In this document: positions 32,173-42,881 of the stretch, piece by piece | How the letters are laid out: every line of letters begins with the position of its first letter | Numbering within the stretch: position 1 is the first letter of the stretch | Origin: Puccinia triticina | Taxonomy: Eukaryota; Basidiomycota; Pucciniomycetes; Pucciniales; Pucciniaceae | NCBI RefSeq assembly: GCF_026914185.1 | Contig: NC_070558.1 | Coordinates: 3,348,001-3,412,000, forward strand | Direction: 5' to 3' | DNA length: 64,000 nt | The notes under the pieces: model-generated | Databases searched by the model: none | Told to the model about the DNA's origin: nothing | What the model saw: only the letters and a program-made list of their open reading frames with translations | Position numbers and translations under genes: made by a program

Positions 32173-32543
32173 ATGCAGTCCGGTCCTCACCCTCCACCTT
32201 TCTCCACCCGCCTCCATCCGCAATCGCTTGCAAACTCCCCATCCTATCAGCACCCAAAAACTCCAGAACTTTCTTCAGTCCACCGAAAAACAACCAACAT
32301 CAATCTCCACTCTTGACGTGATCTCAATATCCATTATTCTCACCAAAACTAATAGTTTAGCAAGGATAATCAGGACTTTCTGAGATCTCCCACCAGAAAA
32401 AAAGTACATAGTGAGTACCAGATTCATAAATAATGACCGATATTCTTTCCTCGTGCTCTGAGACTTGACTGATTTTTTCTTCTTGATTTTCAACAGATCC
32501 GTACCCGTCTTTTTTGACTGATTCTCTTCTTAAATACCCAAAG

Positions 32544-33031
32544 ATGTCGCACAATACCCCGATGAGCTTGCTTCTCCTCAGCGAGAGTGATTTCATGAGT
32601 GTTTCGGAAGGCAGTCAGAGCCCAAGAACCCGGCTTGGATCCAAAACCAGTCTTCCTGCAACTCCACTCAAGCCTTCCGTTTTGCGCACCGCCACAGTCA
32701 AGTCAATCATCCAGCGCAATCACTACCGCCACGCAAAGGTTGAGCTTGGGCTCTACCTTCTCCTTGACTTGCGCAAGACAGCAAAAATCTGCCTCCTTTG
32801 CAGGACACCAATCCTTATCCCCTACTGGCAACTACTGGATCGATTCCTCGGAGCCGGAAAACTGAATCTCTTTCAATGGTCCAAACGATATACCCTCCCA
32901 CCTTTACAACCCTCCGTGCAATTGTTCAAGAACTGGTGGCGATACTGTTAAAGCAATTGATTCTAAATAATCATTCTGGGACCAGTAGCACCTCACCTCC
33001 AGAGCTCTTCAACATTGGACTTAATAATTGA
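32544..33031 (+). CDS. small two-exon gene, function unknown
   Basis: Exon 1 (32544-32738, 65 codons) and exon 2 (32804-33031) join in phase 0 across a 65-bp intron (GTTGAG...TTTGCAG), giving 140 aa. The first half is Ser/Thr-rich with basic residues (RTRLGSKTSLPATPLKPS); the second half has a hydrophobic helix-like segment (TLRAIVQELVAILLKQLI) and a polar tail. There is no signal peptide. A TATA box, CT-rich start region and 5' UTR intron precede it, so it looks like an ordinary expressed gene rather than a TE remnant. The family is not recognised. Confidence 0.6.
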
Positions 33032-33380
33032 ATCTTGGATACCCGGGCGCCCCGAAATATCACACAGGGAAAATTGAAAGCAATGATCCAAACCATGTTT
33101 GATTTGGAAATCGTGCTATCTGTTCTCTGAAAATTAAATCAAGAATTGGATAATAATTCACCCATGCAGAGCATGCACAATATTTCAATTCTCCATAGTA
33201 TCTCTCTATGTCTCTGTTTGTGTTTTTTCGTGTTTTGCTTTGTTCGTGTTTTGCTTTGTTGGTTTCTCCCTGTTTCTATCTGTTTGTTTTTTCTCCGTCA
33301 TCTTAATATCTGTCCCTTTCTCTGGGCCTCTTCCTGTCATCTTTCCTTCTTATTCAAAAACAGACAATCCAAAACACATT
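33032..33380. other. 3' flank of the small gene, low-complexity
   Basis: T-rich sequence with repeated TGTTTGTGTTTT/GTGTTTTGCTTTGTT phrases (33210-33290). No gene seen. Confidence 0.4.
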
Positions 33381-33388
33381 ACCCTGAA

Positions 33389-36300
33389 CAGGGCATAGCA
33401 CGGTGGTATTCGACTGGTTTTATGGGACCCTTGAATACTGATTCGTTGAATATTCGAGTATTCGGAGATATTCGACCAAAAAACTTACAAAATTTACCAA
33501 AAACACCAAAAAAGGTGTTTTTTGGTGTTTTCAGTTGTTTCTCACAATCCAGGGGGGTTTAATTGTATTCAGAGTCGTGTATTTCAATTTCCTCATTCAG
33601 TAGTAATAGCTATTTAATATTTATTCATGCCTTTTACATAATTTTGAGCTATTCAGATAGTCAGATAGTTATTTGAGAAAAAAAAAATCATGTATGTAGA
33701 AGGGGAAACTACTAGTTGAGACTCATATCCTTACAAGCTGAAGCCATATCAACCAGCTTTCCACGCAGCCAATACCGCATACACATATTTGCTTCGACTG
33801 AGTCACCAGAGAGGGAGACTCGTTTGACTGTTACTAGATTACTGGACTGTGAGAAAACACGTTCGCTTGCTGCTGAGCTGGCTGGAATGGCAAGGTAGTC
33901 TTTTGCGATCGATGAAAGGGTTGGAAGTAGATTCAGATTCTCCTTCCACCAAGTGATGATATCTTTCTCGAATGGTGGTTCGGGCATCTGCAGGTAGGTC
34001 AAGATCTCGTCGTTCTCAGATGGTTTTGAAGTCTTCTTGTAGCTTTGTAATGGATGGAATCGTTCTTTATCTTTCTTATTGGAAACCAATTGAGAGCTTG
34101 TAACATTGGAGCTTCCTTTGGACCAATCGGATGAAAGTTTAGTTGAGTATTCATGGAATGTTGCCCGTAAGACCTTCATTGCTTCATCTTTGTACTTAAT
34201 CTGGGTCTCCCCACTAGCATCATCATCGTCGTCAGCGTCAAACGGTCGTTGTTCAAAAAGTGCGAACTTGAAGTGCGGATCCAAAACAACGGCAAGAATC
34301 GAGTGATGGGAGTGCACTGAATAGTATCCTCAAAGCTTGCCCATAGCCACATTAGCGGCCTCAATCATGACCGTTCTAGATGGACGCCGCGATTTGGTGA
34401 ATTTCTTGATCGTTTTGTTGCAGTGGTCGGTGAGAGCAATATACCACGGGATGACAGTCGTTAGAGTCGCATAGACTTCGCCCTGGGTATTGACCAATGC
34501 CTGTTGGAACTTCTCCAAAAAAGAGTGAATCCACTCAAACAGGTCCCATTCATCTTCATTTATTGGCTCCTGTTACATACATAAAAAAAATTCATACCAT
34601 TAAAAAATCTGCAAGGCGTTCAAAAATCGACTTGAGGTACTGACCATCTCACGAGCTTTCTTATTGTTAGCCTCGCGCACCGCTTCAATAACTTCAGATT
34701 GGCCAGAGCCTGATTTCCCCTTCTTTGATTTCGATTTCTTTTTTTTTCCCTTTTGACTAGGTCGCTTAAGTTTCTTGTATGAGGAGATAAGGTCGTCAAT
34801 TGCCGGTCTTTGAAGGAGAGATAGATCGAGCATATCATATGTGGAATTCCAGCGTGTGGCGTTGTTAATGATTGGTTTTGCTGCTTTTACATCGTTATCC
34901 TTGCAGAGATCCTGAAACGCACTGAAGATTTGATCGGATTGTCGGATATGTAGGATAACCGTCCGAAGTTTAGTCAAAGAATCCTCCACGACCTTCAGGA
35001 CTTCATTTGCCGCAAGATTCAAGATGTGTGCGAAACATCGTATGTGAGCTTCTGGAGAGGACAAAAGGTTTGTAGTGAGGGCGGTCTCAATGAATTTGTT
35101 GTTGTTTGATGCATTGTCCAAAGTGATGGATATGATGCGCTTCCCAAGATACAAGAGGTCGATTTCGTCACTTGAAGGATCTTCATAGTCATCACTATTC
35201 AAGTCTTGAGCAGCGGTATTGGAAGAGCTAGATTCATTGTCGGAGGTATCATCGATGTGGATTGCCTTTCGTTTGTTTGAAGTGGAGCGTTTGGAAAGGC
35301 AGAAAAATTCCTCAAAGATCTCGACAATTTTGTCGTGGATGTTGGCACCGGTGTGCTTATCCCGGAAGGATTTGAACCCAATCGTGGCGGAAACCGGAGC
35401 CCATTCTTTTGAAATGAAATGACAGGTGAGTGAGATATACGGGGTTCCGCCAGCCGAGGACCAGATATTGGTCGTAAAAGAGAATCGCTCTGATTGACTT
35501 CTCAAGAAGCTAAAGACTGCAGGCTTACTGTTCGCGTGGAGGGCCTTAATTCTCCGAGAAACCGTATGCTCGCTAAAGATTGTGATACCAGGGTCAAGGC
35601 CTCGGATCATCTTGATAAATTTAGGAGATTTCACTTTTGCGTAGGGAAGCTGGTCTTCAATGATCCAGTCAATAAGGTTGGTGTTGAAAGTCGACTGTCG
35701 GGACTGGAGCATGAGCTTTTGAAGAGGTCCTTTTGGTTTAGATAATGACATTGACTGGGTACTGGTAGCGGCTGGAGTAGGGGTACTGGAGCTATGTGGA
35801 GTTTGAAGGTTTTCTTCGGCATTTTCGGCAGCTTCGGCAGCTTCAAGGGCGAGTTTCCATTCGCCAGGATGCTTCCGAGCCACATGGTTCACCAAGTTGG
35901 CCTTTGTGGTCTTGTTTGATATGAGAGATTCGCCACAGTTGTCGAGCAAGCAGACTCGTTTGCCTTTTGAATCCGGAGGAGCAAAAAAAGAGACCGCTGT
36001 CTCTGATTGGTTGACGCCGGTCGATTTACGCCTCTGAGAATTCACTTGAACTTCCGGAGATGGCAACGGATCTGGTTGAGATTGTGATTTTCCTGGGGGA
36101 TCATCCGCATCGGCTGTACTCATTATGCTTTCAGTGTAAACAAAGGTGAAAGAAATGACAGATCAAGGATCAGTCTGAATCCGGAGTTTCCGATTGAGCT
36201 TTTTCCGGTATAGATTAAAGGGCAAGCTAAACTTACCTGTTGACTCCTGAAGGCCTCCGACAGTCAAGATTTGTTGGTGGCGGTGGTTGGTACTGGTAGG

Positions 36301-36559
36301 GTGCCGGTCCCGGACTTGTGATACCGATATCAGCGGGCCCAGTGGATATCAGCAGCCCCGGTGGTGCATAGGGCAGCCCCGGGGCCAGCAAAGGGCCTAT
36401 AAAAACTCCTCCGGGGGCCAAAAGGCCCCGTCTGTCAGTTTTAAGAGATATTCGAGCCTATTCGAATATTCGACCAAAAATCTGCTCTCTCACTATTTGA
36501 CTCAGATCGAATCAATTCGAGTATTTGTATTTGTATTTGATTCGATGTGCTATGCCCTG
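33389..36559 (-). mobile_element. complete 3,171-bp hAT transposon
   Basis: CAGGGCATAGCAC at 33389 is mirrored by GTGCTATGCCCTG ending at 36559. The perfect 8-bp duplication ACCCTGAA flanks it (33381-33388, 36560-36567). Subterminal regions contain many ATTCGA/TCGAAT motifs. One minus-strand transposase gene fills most of it. Near its 5' side (36233-36421) a GGCCCC/GGGGCC-rich palindromic stretch ends in a good splice donor (AG|GTAAGT, minus), probably a non-coding first exon. Confidence 0.92.
33712..36123 (-). pseudogene. hAT transposase with one in-frame TGA
   Basis: Exons 36123-34645 and 34569-33712 join in phase 0 (donor GTCAGT, acceptor GTAACAG), about 778 codons. A BED-type zinc finger lies near residue 55-90 (CLLDNCGE...HVARKH). 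The RNase-H-like fold shows SITLDNASNN, RCFAHILNLAA and TRWNSTYDML. The C-terminus has the hAT dimerisation motif (LPTLSSIAKDYLAIPASSAASERVFS). A Lys-rich patch at residue ~465-480 may be a nuclear signal. The only break is TGA at 34330-34332 in the segment GKL-stop-GYYS, most simply CGA mutated in a TCG context. The element is otherwise well preserved, so loss of function looks recent. Confidence 0.9.
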
Positions 36560-36567
36560 ACCCTGAA

Positions 36568-37109
36568 CGTCCTAACGCTTGCAACATGCCTACAGAGAAG
36601 GGCCAATTCTGATGAGGGTCACATTTATGAGCAGGCATGACTTTGTGCTCCTGGGGCGTCACACCTTTTCAAATCAGCATTATTCCCGGTAGAAGTGGCC
36701 TTCAACGCTCCACTGCGCAGGACTTTGTTCAGTCTGCATCCTTTGCAAGCGGCATTCTCCTTTTCAGGTTCCTGATTTGATACATGATTGCCCTTGGGAG
36801 TTTGGGTGCGAGGCCGCGTGTTATCAATCCATGTACCAGAATCTCACTTGATGTCAGTCTACTGTGTTTTTTGGGGTGGCATCTGATGTGGGGCCATCCG
36901 GTAACATAACTAGGAAAAAAGAGCCCTTTTTCTGTGGCAGATATCATCACTAAAATTAAGATATCTGTAACTACCAGATAATGTAACATTAAAAGTTATG
37001 TTACAGTTATGTTCCCAATTACAGGTAACGTAATGGCCCAACCTTGCTTGGAGGATGGGCTGGCATGGAGAATTTCTGATCCATATAATGACTGTCAAAT
37101 TATTTTATT
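36568..37109. other. non-coding, GTTAC-rich part near 37000
   Basis: No ORF recognised. 36960-37040 is rich in GTTAC/GTAAC like the MITE at 30691-31070 but lacks its ends. Confidence 0.35.
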
Positions 37110-37462
37110 GATCTTCATTGTTTTGAGTATTGCAGTGTCTGCTCCACCATTGTTTCTTGTTTCCAGACCTCAACAAACCAACCAAACCGCTACCGGGCTT
37201 CCAACCTTGGTTTATCTCCTGAAATATAACCCAACCCCAGCTATCATCTTTGTTTCCTTTTTTTTGGACTGTTATGGTTGAAACTATAGAGAAGAAAGAC
37301 CTAATCCTGTCTTGTCTTGGCAAACTATGTAGATTGCTAGATGAGGAGAGTTTGGGTATCTCTCCTCCGCTCTCCCTTAGGATGAAGATCTGTGACATGT
37401 ACTAAATACAACATGTCCCAGGCGTGACCTAGCGTACAGCGCGCGTGCAGCTCATAACACTA
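37110..37462 (-). repeat. putative 3' LTR of the chromovirus (partial)
   Basis: Downstream of the chromodomain stop, on the minus strand, a purine-rich AAAGGCGGGATAG is followed at 37462 by TGTTATGAGC, a plausible polypurine tract and LTR start. The other LTR is lost, so the right limit is a guess. Confidence 0.4.
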
Positions 37463-37548
37463 TCCCGCCTTTAACGCCCAAGCCCCCGGCTCTGCGTTCT
37501 CTTCCCCGGGCAGCATTAAAAAACCCCGTGGGTAAAAAAGCTTAACCC

Positions 37549-39190
37549 TCATAATCTCCTTGTCCGTTTGTGTCGCGTCGCCGCCTGAGGGAATGCCGTG
37601 TTGAACTCGTCCAGTAGTTGTTTAGAGTTTTTCAAGTGGTCTTCCGGTTCCCACGAGTTGTGTTGCGACTCGTAACCTTTCCAGCTGATCAGATATTCCA
37701 GTCTTTTCCCCCGTTTCCTGCAATCCAATATCTCCTCGACCTCCCATTCGTCCTCGCCCTCTACCACTACTGGATCTGGCTGCGCCACTTGTCGTCCTAC
37801 AATTCTATCCGGCTTGTGTTTCCTGAGGACTGAAACATGAAAAACTGGGTATACCCCTCTCATTGAGGGGGGCAGTGTCAGTTTATATACCAAATGTGAG
37901 ATTTTTTCAACAATTGGAAATGGGCCTAGCCATCTATGAGCCAGTTTTGCGCTAGGCCGCGTTGTTGAAATGTTTCAACCGTTAAGCCACACTGCATCGC
38001 CTACTGTCCATTTTGGTGTACTGCGGACGCCGCGATCAAATTGAGCCTTCATGACTTCTTGTGCGCCTTCCAGACCGGCCGTCAATTCCTCTTGCACCTT
38101 GGCTAGCTCTTGTAGTCGTGCCTCCACTTGAGGCAGGCATTGCTCCGACGAAGGTATACCCCCAAATGTCGGCTCGAATCCGTAGTTGGCTTTGAAGGGC
38201 GACATCCCAATGCTTATGTGTTCACTGTTGTTGTACGCGAATTCGGCCGTTGCTAGTAGGTTATCCCAGTTGTCCTGCCTGTAAGTGACGAAATGGCACA
38301 AGTATTGCTCCACGGCCTTATTCACAATCTTGGATTGGCCATCTGTTCTCGGGTGGTAGGCGGTGGAAGTGCAGAGTCTGATGCCGAGGCGCTTGTTCAG
38401 CTCCTTGGTGATCTGGGAGATAAAGATACTCCCCCTATCAGATACAATGGTCCTGGGCGTCCCGTGTAACTTCCACACCTGTCGAGTCATTAGATCTGCT
38501 AGTTGGACCGCTGTGATTGATTTGTGGCAGGCAATGAAATGCGCCATTTTCGTCAACCGGTCCACCACTGTCAGGATACAGTCGTGGCCGTTTGACTTTG
38601 GGAGGTCGGTGATCAGGTCGTAGAAAATGTTGGTCCATGGTCCTGCGGGTATGGGCAGTGGTTCCAAGGCTCTGTATGGTTTTAACAGTGACGGCTTTAC
38701 CCGTTGACACGAGCTGCATCCATTGACATAGCGGTTCACAAACCTCTTCATCAATGGCCAGTTGAAGCAGCGTCTAATCAACGCCAGGGTTTTAGCCCTC
38801 CCCGAGTGGCCCGCTAATAGACTGTCATGCCGGCTTTGTAATATAGCAATCTTGATGTCGTTGTCTGCCGGAACCTTGATCCTCCCACGCCTATACACCA
38901 GTCCGTCTACGCTTGTGAACCCGTCTGTCCCTTCAGGTTTTCTATTAGTACAGCTAGTCGTGGGTCCTTGGGAGAAGCAATTCTAATTAGACTTGGCAAT
39001 TTGGTGTCTGGAATTATGGTGTCTGCCCTCTCCTCCGGTTTCCCGGAGTCTTTGATCCCCATGACCTCCACTTCAAACCATTTCACCGCTTCTTCCGCCT
39101 CAAAAGATTTGTCCACAAACCAGCAGTCGATCTCTGCAACCTCTGCAAATGTTTCCGGCGTGATATTTTCCGGCCAAAGGAGTTGTCCGG
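37549..39190 (-). pseudogene. Ty3/chromovirus integrase with chromodomain, truncated
   Basis: On the minus strand: a linker region (from 39190), an integrase zinc finger (HDSLLAGHSGRAKT...CSSCQR), the integrase core (FYDLITDLP, IVSDRGSIFIS, HPRTDGQSKIVNK; the third acidic residue appears as K-I-V rather than the usual E-R-V), a GPF-type module (RWLGPFPIVEK) and a chromodomain (WEVEEILDCRKRGK...SWKGYESQHNSWEPEDHL). Defects: TGA at 37975-37977 in VWLNG-stop-NIS, where chromoviruses have Arg; a frameshift near 38920-38940; and truncation at 39190 by the Ty3 element. RT and RNase H are gone. Confidence 0.92.
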
Positions 39191-40185
39191 TGTGGTGCTC
39201 CATTCCAAACCATAAGTAGTATTTTATTGCTTCTTTTTACATATATTCATCATTACATAGCCCATCTCCCCTTCATCCTTCACAAATACCTCATTATTAT
39301 TACATATTCAGGTTCTACATCAAATTTCACATATAGTCACTCCTACATAGTACCCCCTTATCTTCAATGGTTCAGTAGTTATAGAGGATATAAGACTTAC
39401 AGACAACCTACAGTCTTCATTAGTTACAATACTCAATTCATTAGTAGCTTACCTGAATCATTACAGTACATTCCTTTTACATAATTACTTTCACATACTA
39501 AACCCTTTACATACATTTCTCATTATGTACTATACCTATTGTACACATTACATCATTAGATCTGTGCTTACCTCTTTCAGTAGTGCTCATCATCACAAGT
39601 TGTTACTATGTTCTCATCACTCTTCCCCATTAGTACATTCTTTTATTCCCATAACCAGCATTCCCCTTTCAGCATTGCTCATCATTACATACTGTTACTA
39701 TTTTCACATCACTCTTCCCCATTTGTACATTCCTTTATTCCCATAGCCAGAATGCCTCCACTGTCTGTGCTCATCCCTCCTTACTATAAGAACTGTCTTC
39801 CCCCCCTCACTTGTACCTCATGCAGAGAACTATATGCAGAATTCTATATACAGAAATTATAAGTTAGAAATTACTCATCACCCATTGATATCAGTGCAGT
39901 TGCTCCTGAACCCATTGCTATTGAACCTTGCCATTGCATTCCCCACTCTCATCACTCCTCCAAATCTCTTACCCTCATTAGTCAGTAGTTAAGCTCATAG
40001 TACTAGCTCCTAAGATCAAGCAGAAATCAGCCACACCTTTTCTTCTTTTTCTTAGTGTTACTCTCATCCCCTCAGCATTAGTCAGGAAGGCAGCCTCATC
40101 AGCACCCTTGCATAGCTTACATTAGTACTATTGTTGCTATCCATTTCCCTTCCAAGCTCTATTCTCCCCTTTGAGTAGTTCCACA
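39191..40185 (+). repeat. 5' LTR of the Ty3 element
   Basis: It starts TGTGGTGCTCC and ends GTAGTTCCACA. The same start and end bound 49006-49968. It is AT-rich with many short direct repeats (CATCATTAC, TTACATA). Confidence 0.9.
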
Positions 40186-40187
40186 AG

Positions 40188-40205
40188 TGGTGTCCCAACA
40201 GTGGC
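40188..40205 (+). other. putative primer-binding site
   Basis: TGGTGTCCCAACAGTGG begins 2 bases after the 5' LTR, the usual position, and starts with TGG, which pairs with a tRNA CCA end. I cannot name the tRNA. Confidence 0.45.
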
Positions 40206-40409
40206 CTTTCTATACTTCAGATATCTTCAGCTCTAGTAACACTCTTACCATCAGCTACATACTACTTCACCTACACTCCTCATACTCCTTTCTTTATAAA
40301 TCAACTCCCTGCTTTTAGAATCAACTTCAACCAACAGTAACACTATCAGCATCTCCACTATCAACCTTCAACACCCTTCAGATTTAGAGTCAACTTATCT
40401 GCTTCAATC

Positions 40410-42881
40410 ATGTCTGCCCAAGGATCTCCCAACACCAATGTTGCTCCCAGTCTTTACCCTTCAGTGGATCCTTCCAGTAATGCTGCAGTTCAGGACTCCA
40501 CCACTTCCAATGCTGGTCAGACTCAGGTTCCTCCCACTGGTCCAGGTTACCAACCTTCTTCTACTGGTCCAGGTCCACAGGCTTCTTCCAATGCTCCAGA
40601 TCCACAGGCTTCTTCCAATGCTCCAGATCCCCAGGGTTCCTCTACTCCACAAGTCAACTCCAGTTCTTACAGACCTCCACCTGGACCTCAGACTTCCAGT
40701 ATCCCTAGATACACAGGATATAGAGATACCAATCAGCCTTCAGAGGATTCAGAAGATTTAGATGCACCACCACCCCGCTTTCCCAGATTCCAGCGCCAAA
40801 GGGACAACTCAACACACTCCACCAGGTCCAACACTCACCTTTTAAATAAGGAACCAGCTATGCCTAGGTATCAGGATCCTGTCAGCAGAGGAGTAAAGAT
40901 CAAACCCATGGACAAAGAGCTCTTCTTTGATGGAACCAACATGCCTGTGGAGAAATTCATTAGAAGGTATGAAAGTGCTGGAAGAGATGATGGTGCTAAC
41001 TCTAAGGAACTGGCTGGACAAATCATTGCTTTTATCAAAGGGTTGGACCTTAAGGATGAAGTGGAAGACATGTCAGGCCATGAAAACTTGGATTGGGAAA
41101 CCCTGAAGAAACAGCTACTCACCAGGTTTGGAACTTCTCAGCCATTGGTCAGATATACCAGGGAGGATCTCAGGAAACTAGTCTACAAATCTGCCCAGGA
41201 TGGAGGAATCAGCACCTTGGAAACCTTCAACACATTCAGAAACAAGTTTGAAACCATCACTCACTACTTGGTAAGAATGGGGTACAGTACCAGCCTGGAG
41301 GAATTCAGACACCTTCTTTTGGAAACTCTTCACAAGGATCTGGATCAAAGGGTTACTAGGAGCTTGATGAAGGACAATCAAATGCTAGCCTCAAAGGACG
41401 GAGGTGATATCTTGCCAGACACTGAAACTCTTCTTACCTACATTCACCAGGAAGTTTACTCAAGATCAGTGGTCAACAGAAGGACTGAATGGAGGGCAGA
41501 AGAGAAATTCACTTTGGACAACTCACCTAGGACCTCCAAATCCACACCAGCTACTCAGGGAGCTGCTCCTACTGCTTCTACTTCTCTGGACAAACAAGTG
41601 GAACTCCTTACCAAACAACTTGCATCTCTCACTGCTGGCAAAGGACTACCTCCCCACATGGACAAACCTGCTAGGACCTGGCCATTCAAATGCTATTATT
41701 GTCATCAGGAAACCCATGGAACCAACAGCTGCTCTCAACTTGCCCAGGACATGTCTAGTGGTGCTGTTATCAAGGATGGAAGAGATTACAAACTTCCAGA
41801 CAAATCAGTTATTCCATGGATTCCAAGCAGGCCAATCAGAACCCCAGTGGAAGAGTACTCTAAAACTAAGCTCACATCTTCTTTTGGCCAACTAGAGGAG
41901 GACCCAGCCTATTATCAAACCCACAGTTATGAAGCAGACCTTGGAAAGAGGACCAGAAACAACTCTAAGGATCAGGATGAGGAGGAACCAGCCAAGTCAG
42001 ACAAAAGGATCAGGAAGGAAAAACAGGACCTAATGGACATGGATACAGAGGAATTACTTCACATGACACAGCCCCCTACTCCTAGTGCTTCCAAATCCCC
42101 TACTTCAAAAGGCTCCCCTCAAGTCAGATTCCAGGATAAGGACAAGGATTCAACCACTGCACCTAAGGACAAACCAGTTAAGAAGACCTATTTGGAAAAG
42201 ACTTTGGCCAAGGAGTACCCAGGAATTGAAGAGGAAGTGGCTAGTAGGATGTTGACTGCAGGAAAGATGGAGTTGGCCTTTGGAGAAATCTTTGCTATAT
42301 CACCAGGAGTTACTGACTGTATTAGGAAGAAGATAACCAACAGAAGGGTCCCATTGGATGGTGTCAAATCAGCAAACTTCACAGACATGGAGGATGGAGA
42401 AGAACCAGCACAGGAGCAACCCACTACTCACTACTCCTGCCCCCTTGGATACATCACCATCACTATTGGAGGAGAGAAACATCAAGCACTCTTGGATACT
42501 GGCTCTATGGTCAACATTATTCCTGAAACTCTTGCACATAAACTTGGATTGGTACTCACTGCTAAATCTATGAAGCTCAAAGGAATTGGAGGCCACCTTA
42601 CTGATATACCTGGAATTGCTGAAGATGTGGAGGTAACCATTGGGAAAGTAGTCAGGACAGTTCATTTCTGGGTAGCCAAAGGACCAGTTCAGATGATTAT
42701 TGGAAAGCCTTTCTTGATGGATGTCTCAGCTAACATCAACTACAATGGAGCCAGAGGAGAAGCACTTTCAATCATGGATTCAGCTGGTCAGACTTTTTTG
42801 GTTCCAATCATACTCCCCAGTAATCAGAAGTGGGAAACCAGCATACCTTCCAATTCTGGACTGGTAAATTTTTTAGATTGA
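40410..42881 (+). CDS. Ty3 Gag-protease polyprotein
   Basis: 823 aa, ATG at 40410, 224 bp after the 5' LTR. Residues 1-150 are Pro/Ser/Gln-rich with a short tandem repeat (ASSNAPDPQ twice). Residues ~150-350 resemble a capsid region (FFDGTNMPVEKFIRRYE, RYTREDLRKLVY). A CCHC zinc knuckle (CYYCHQETHGTNSC) lies near residue 427-440. A charged region follows, then a retropepsin at ~675-790 with the active site LLDTGSMVNIIP and the flap-side motif MIIGKPFL. It assembles the particle, packages RNA and cleaves the polyprotein. The last codons carry the frameshift site into pol. Confidence 0.93.
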   Translation: MSAQGSPNTNVAPSLYPSVDPSSNAAVQDSTTSNAGQTQVPPTGPGYQPSSTGPGPQASSNAPDPQASSNAPDPQGSSTPQVNSSSYRPPPGPQTSSIPRYTGYRDTNQPSEDSEDLDAPPPRFPRFQRQRDNSTHSTRSNTHLLNKEPAMPRYQDPVSRGVKIKPMDKELFFDGTNMPVEKFIRRYESAGRDDGANSKELAGQIIAFIKGLDLKDEVEDMSGHENLDWETLKKQLLTRFGTSQPLVRYTREDLRKLVYKSAQDGGISTLETFNTFRNKFETITHYLVRMGYSTSLEEFRHLLLETLHKDLDQRVTRSLMKDNQMLASKDGGDILPDTETLLTYIHQEVYSRSVVNRRTEWRAEEKFTLDNSPRTSKSTPATQGAAPTASTSLDKQVELLTKQLASLTAGKGLPPHMDKPARTWPFKCYYCHQETHGTNSCSQLAQDMSSGAVIKDGRDYKLPDKSVIPWIPSRPIRTPVEEYSKTKLTSSFGQLEEDPAYYQTHSYEADLGKRTRNNSKDQDEEEPAKSDKRIRKEKQDLMDMDTEELLHMTQPPTPSASKSPTSKGSPQVRFQDKDKDSTTAPKDKPVKKTYLEKTLAKEYPGIEEEVASRMLTAGKMELAFGEIFAISPGVTDCIRKKITNRRVPLDGVKSANFTDMEDGEEPAQEQPTTHYSCPLGYITITIGGEKHQALLDTGSMVNIIPETLAHKLGLVLTAKSMKLKGIGGHLTDIPGIAEDVEVTIGKVVRTVHFWVAKGPVQMIIGKPFLMDVSANINYNGARGEALSIMDSAGQTFLVPIILPSNQKWETSIPSNSGLVNFLD
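42869..42875 (+). other. programmed -1 frameshift heptamer T TTT TTA
   Basis: In the gag frame the codons read AAT TTT TTA GAT TGA, so the heptamer T-TTT-TTA is exactly in register for a -1 slip, one codon before the gag stop. After the slip the ribosome reads AGA and continues into the pol frame, which is open. Eight bases downstream CCAGG (42884-42888) can pair with CCTGG (42919-42923), a possible stimulatory stem. Confidence 0.75.

Noticed and set aside
36233..36421. Pro/Gly-rich 62-codon minus-strand ORF in the hAT element
   Set aside because: Palindromic GGCCCC sequence in the position of a non-coding first exon; no start context and no continuation in frame shown.
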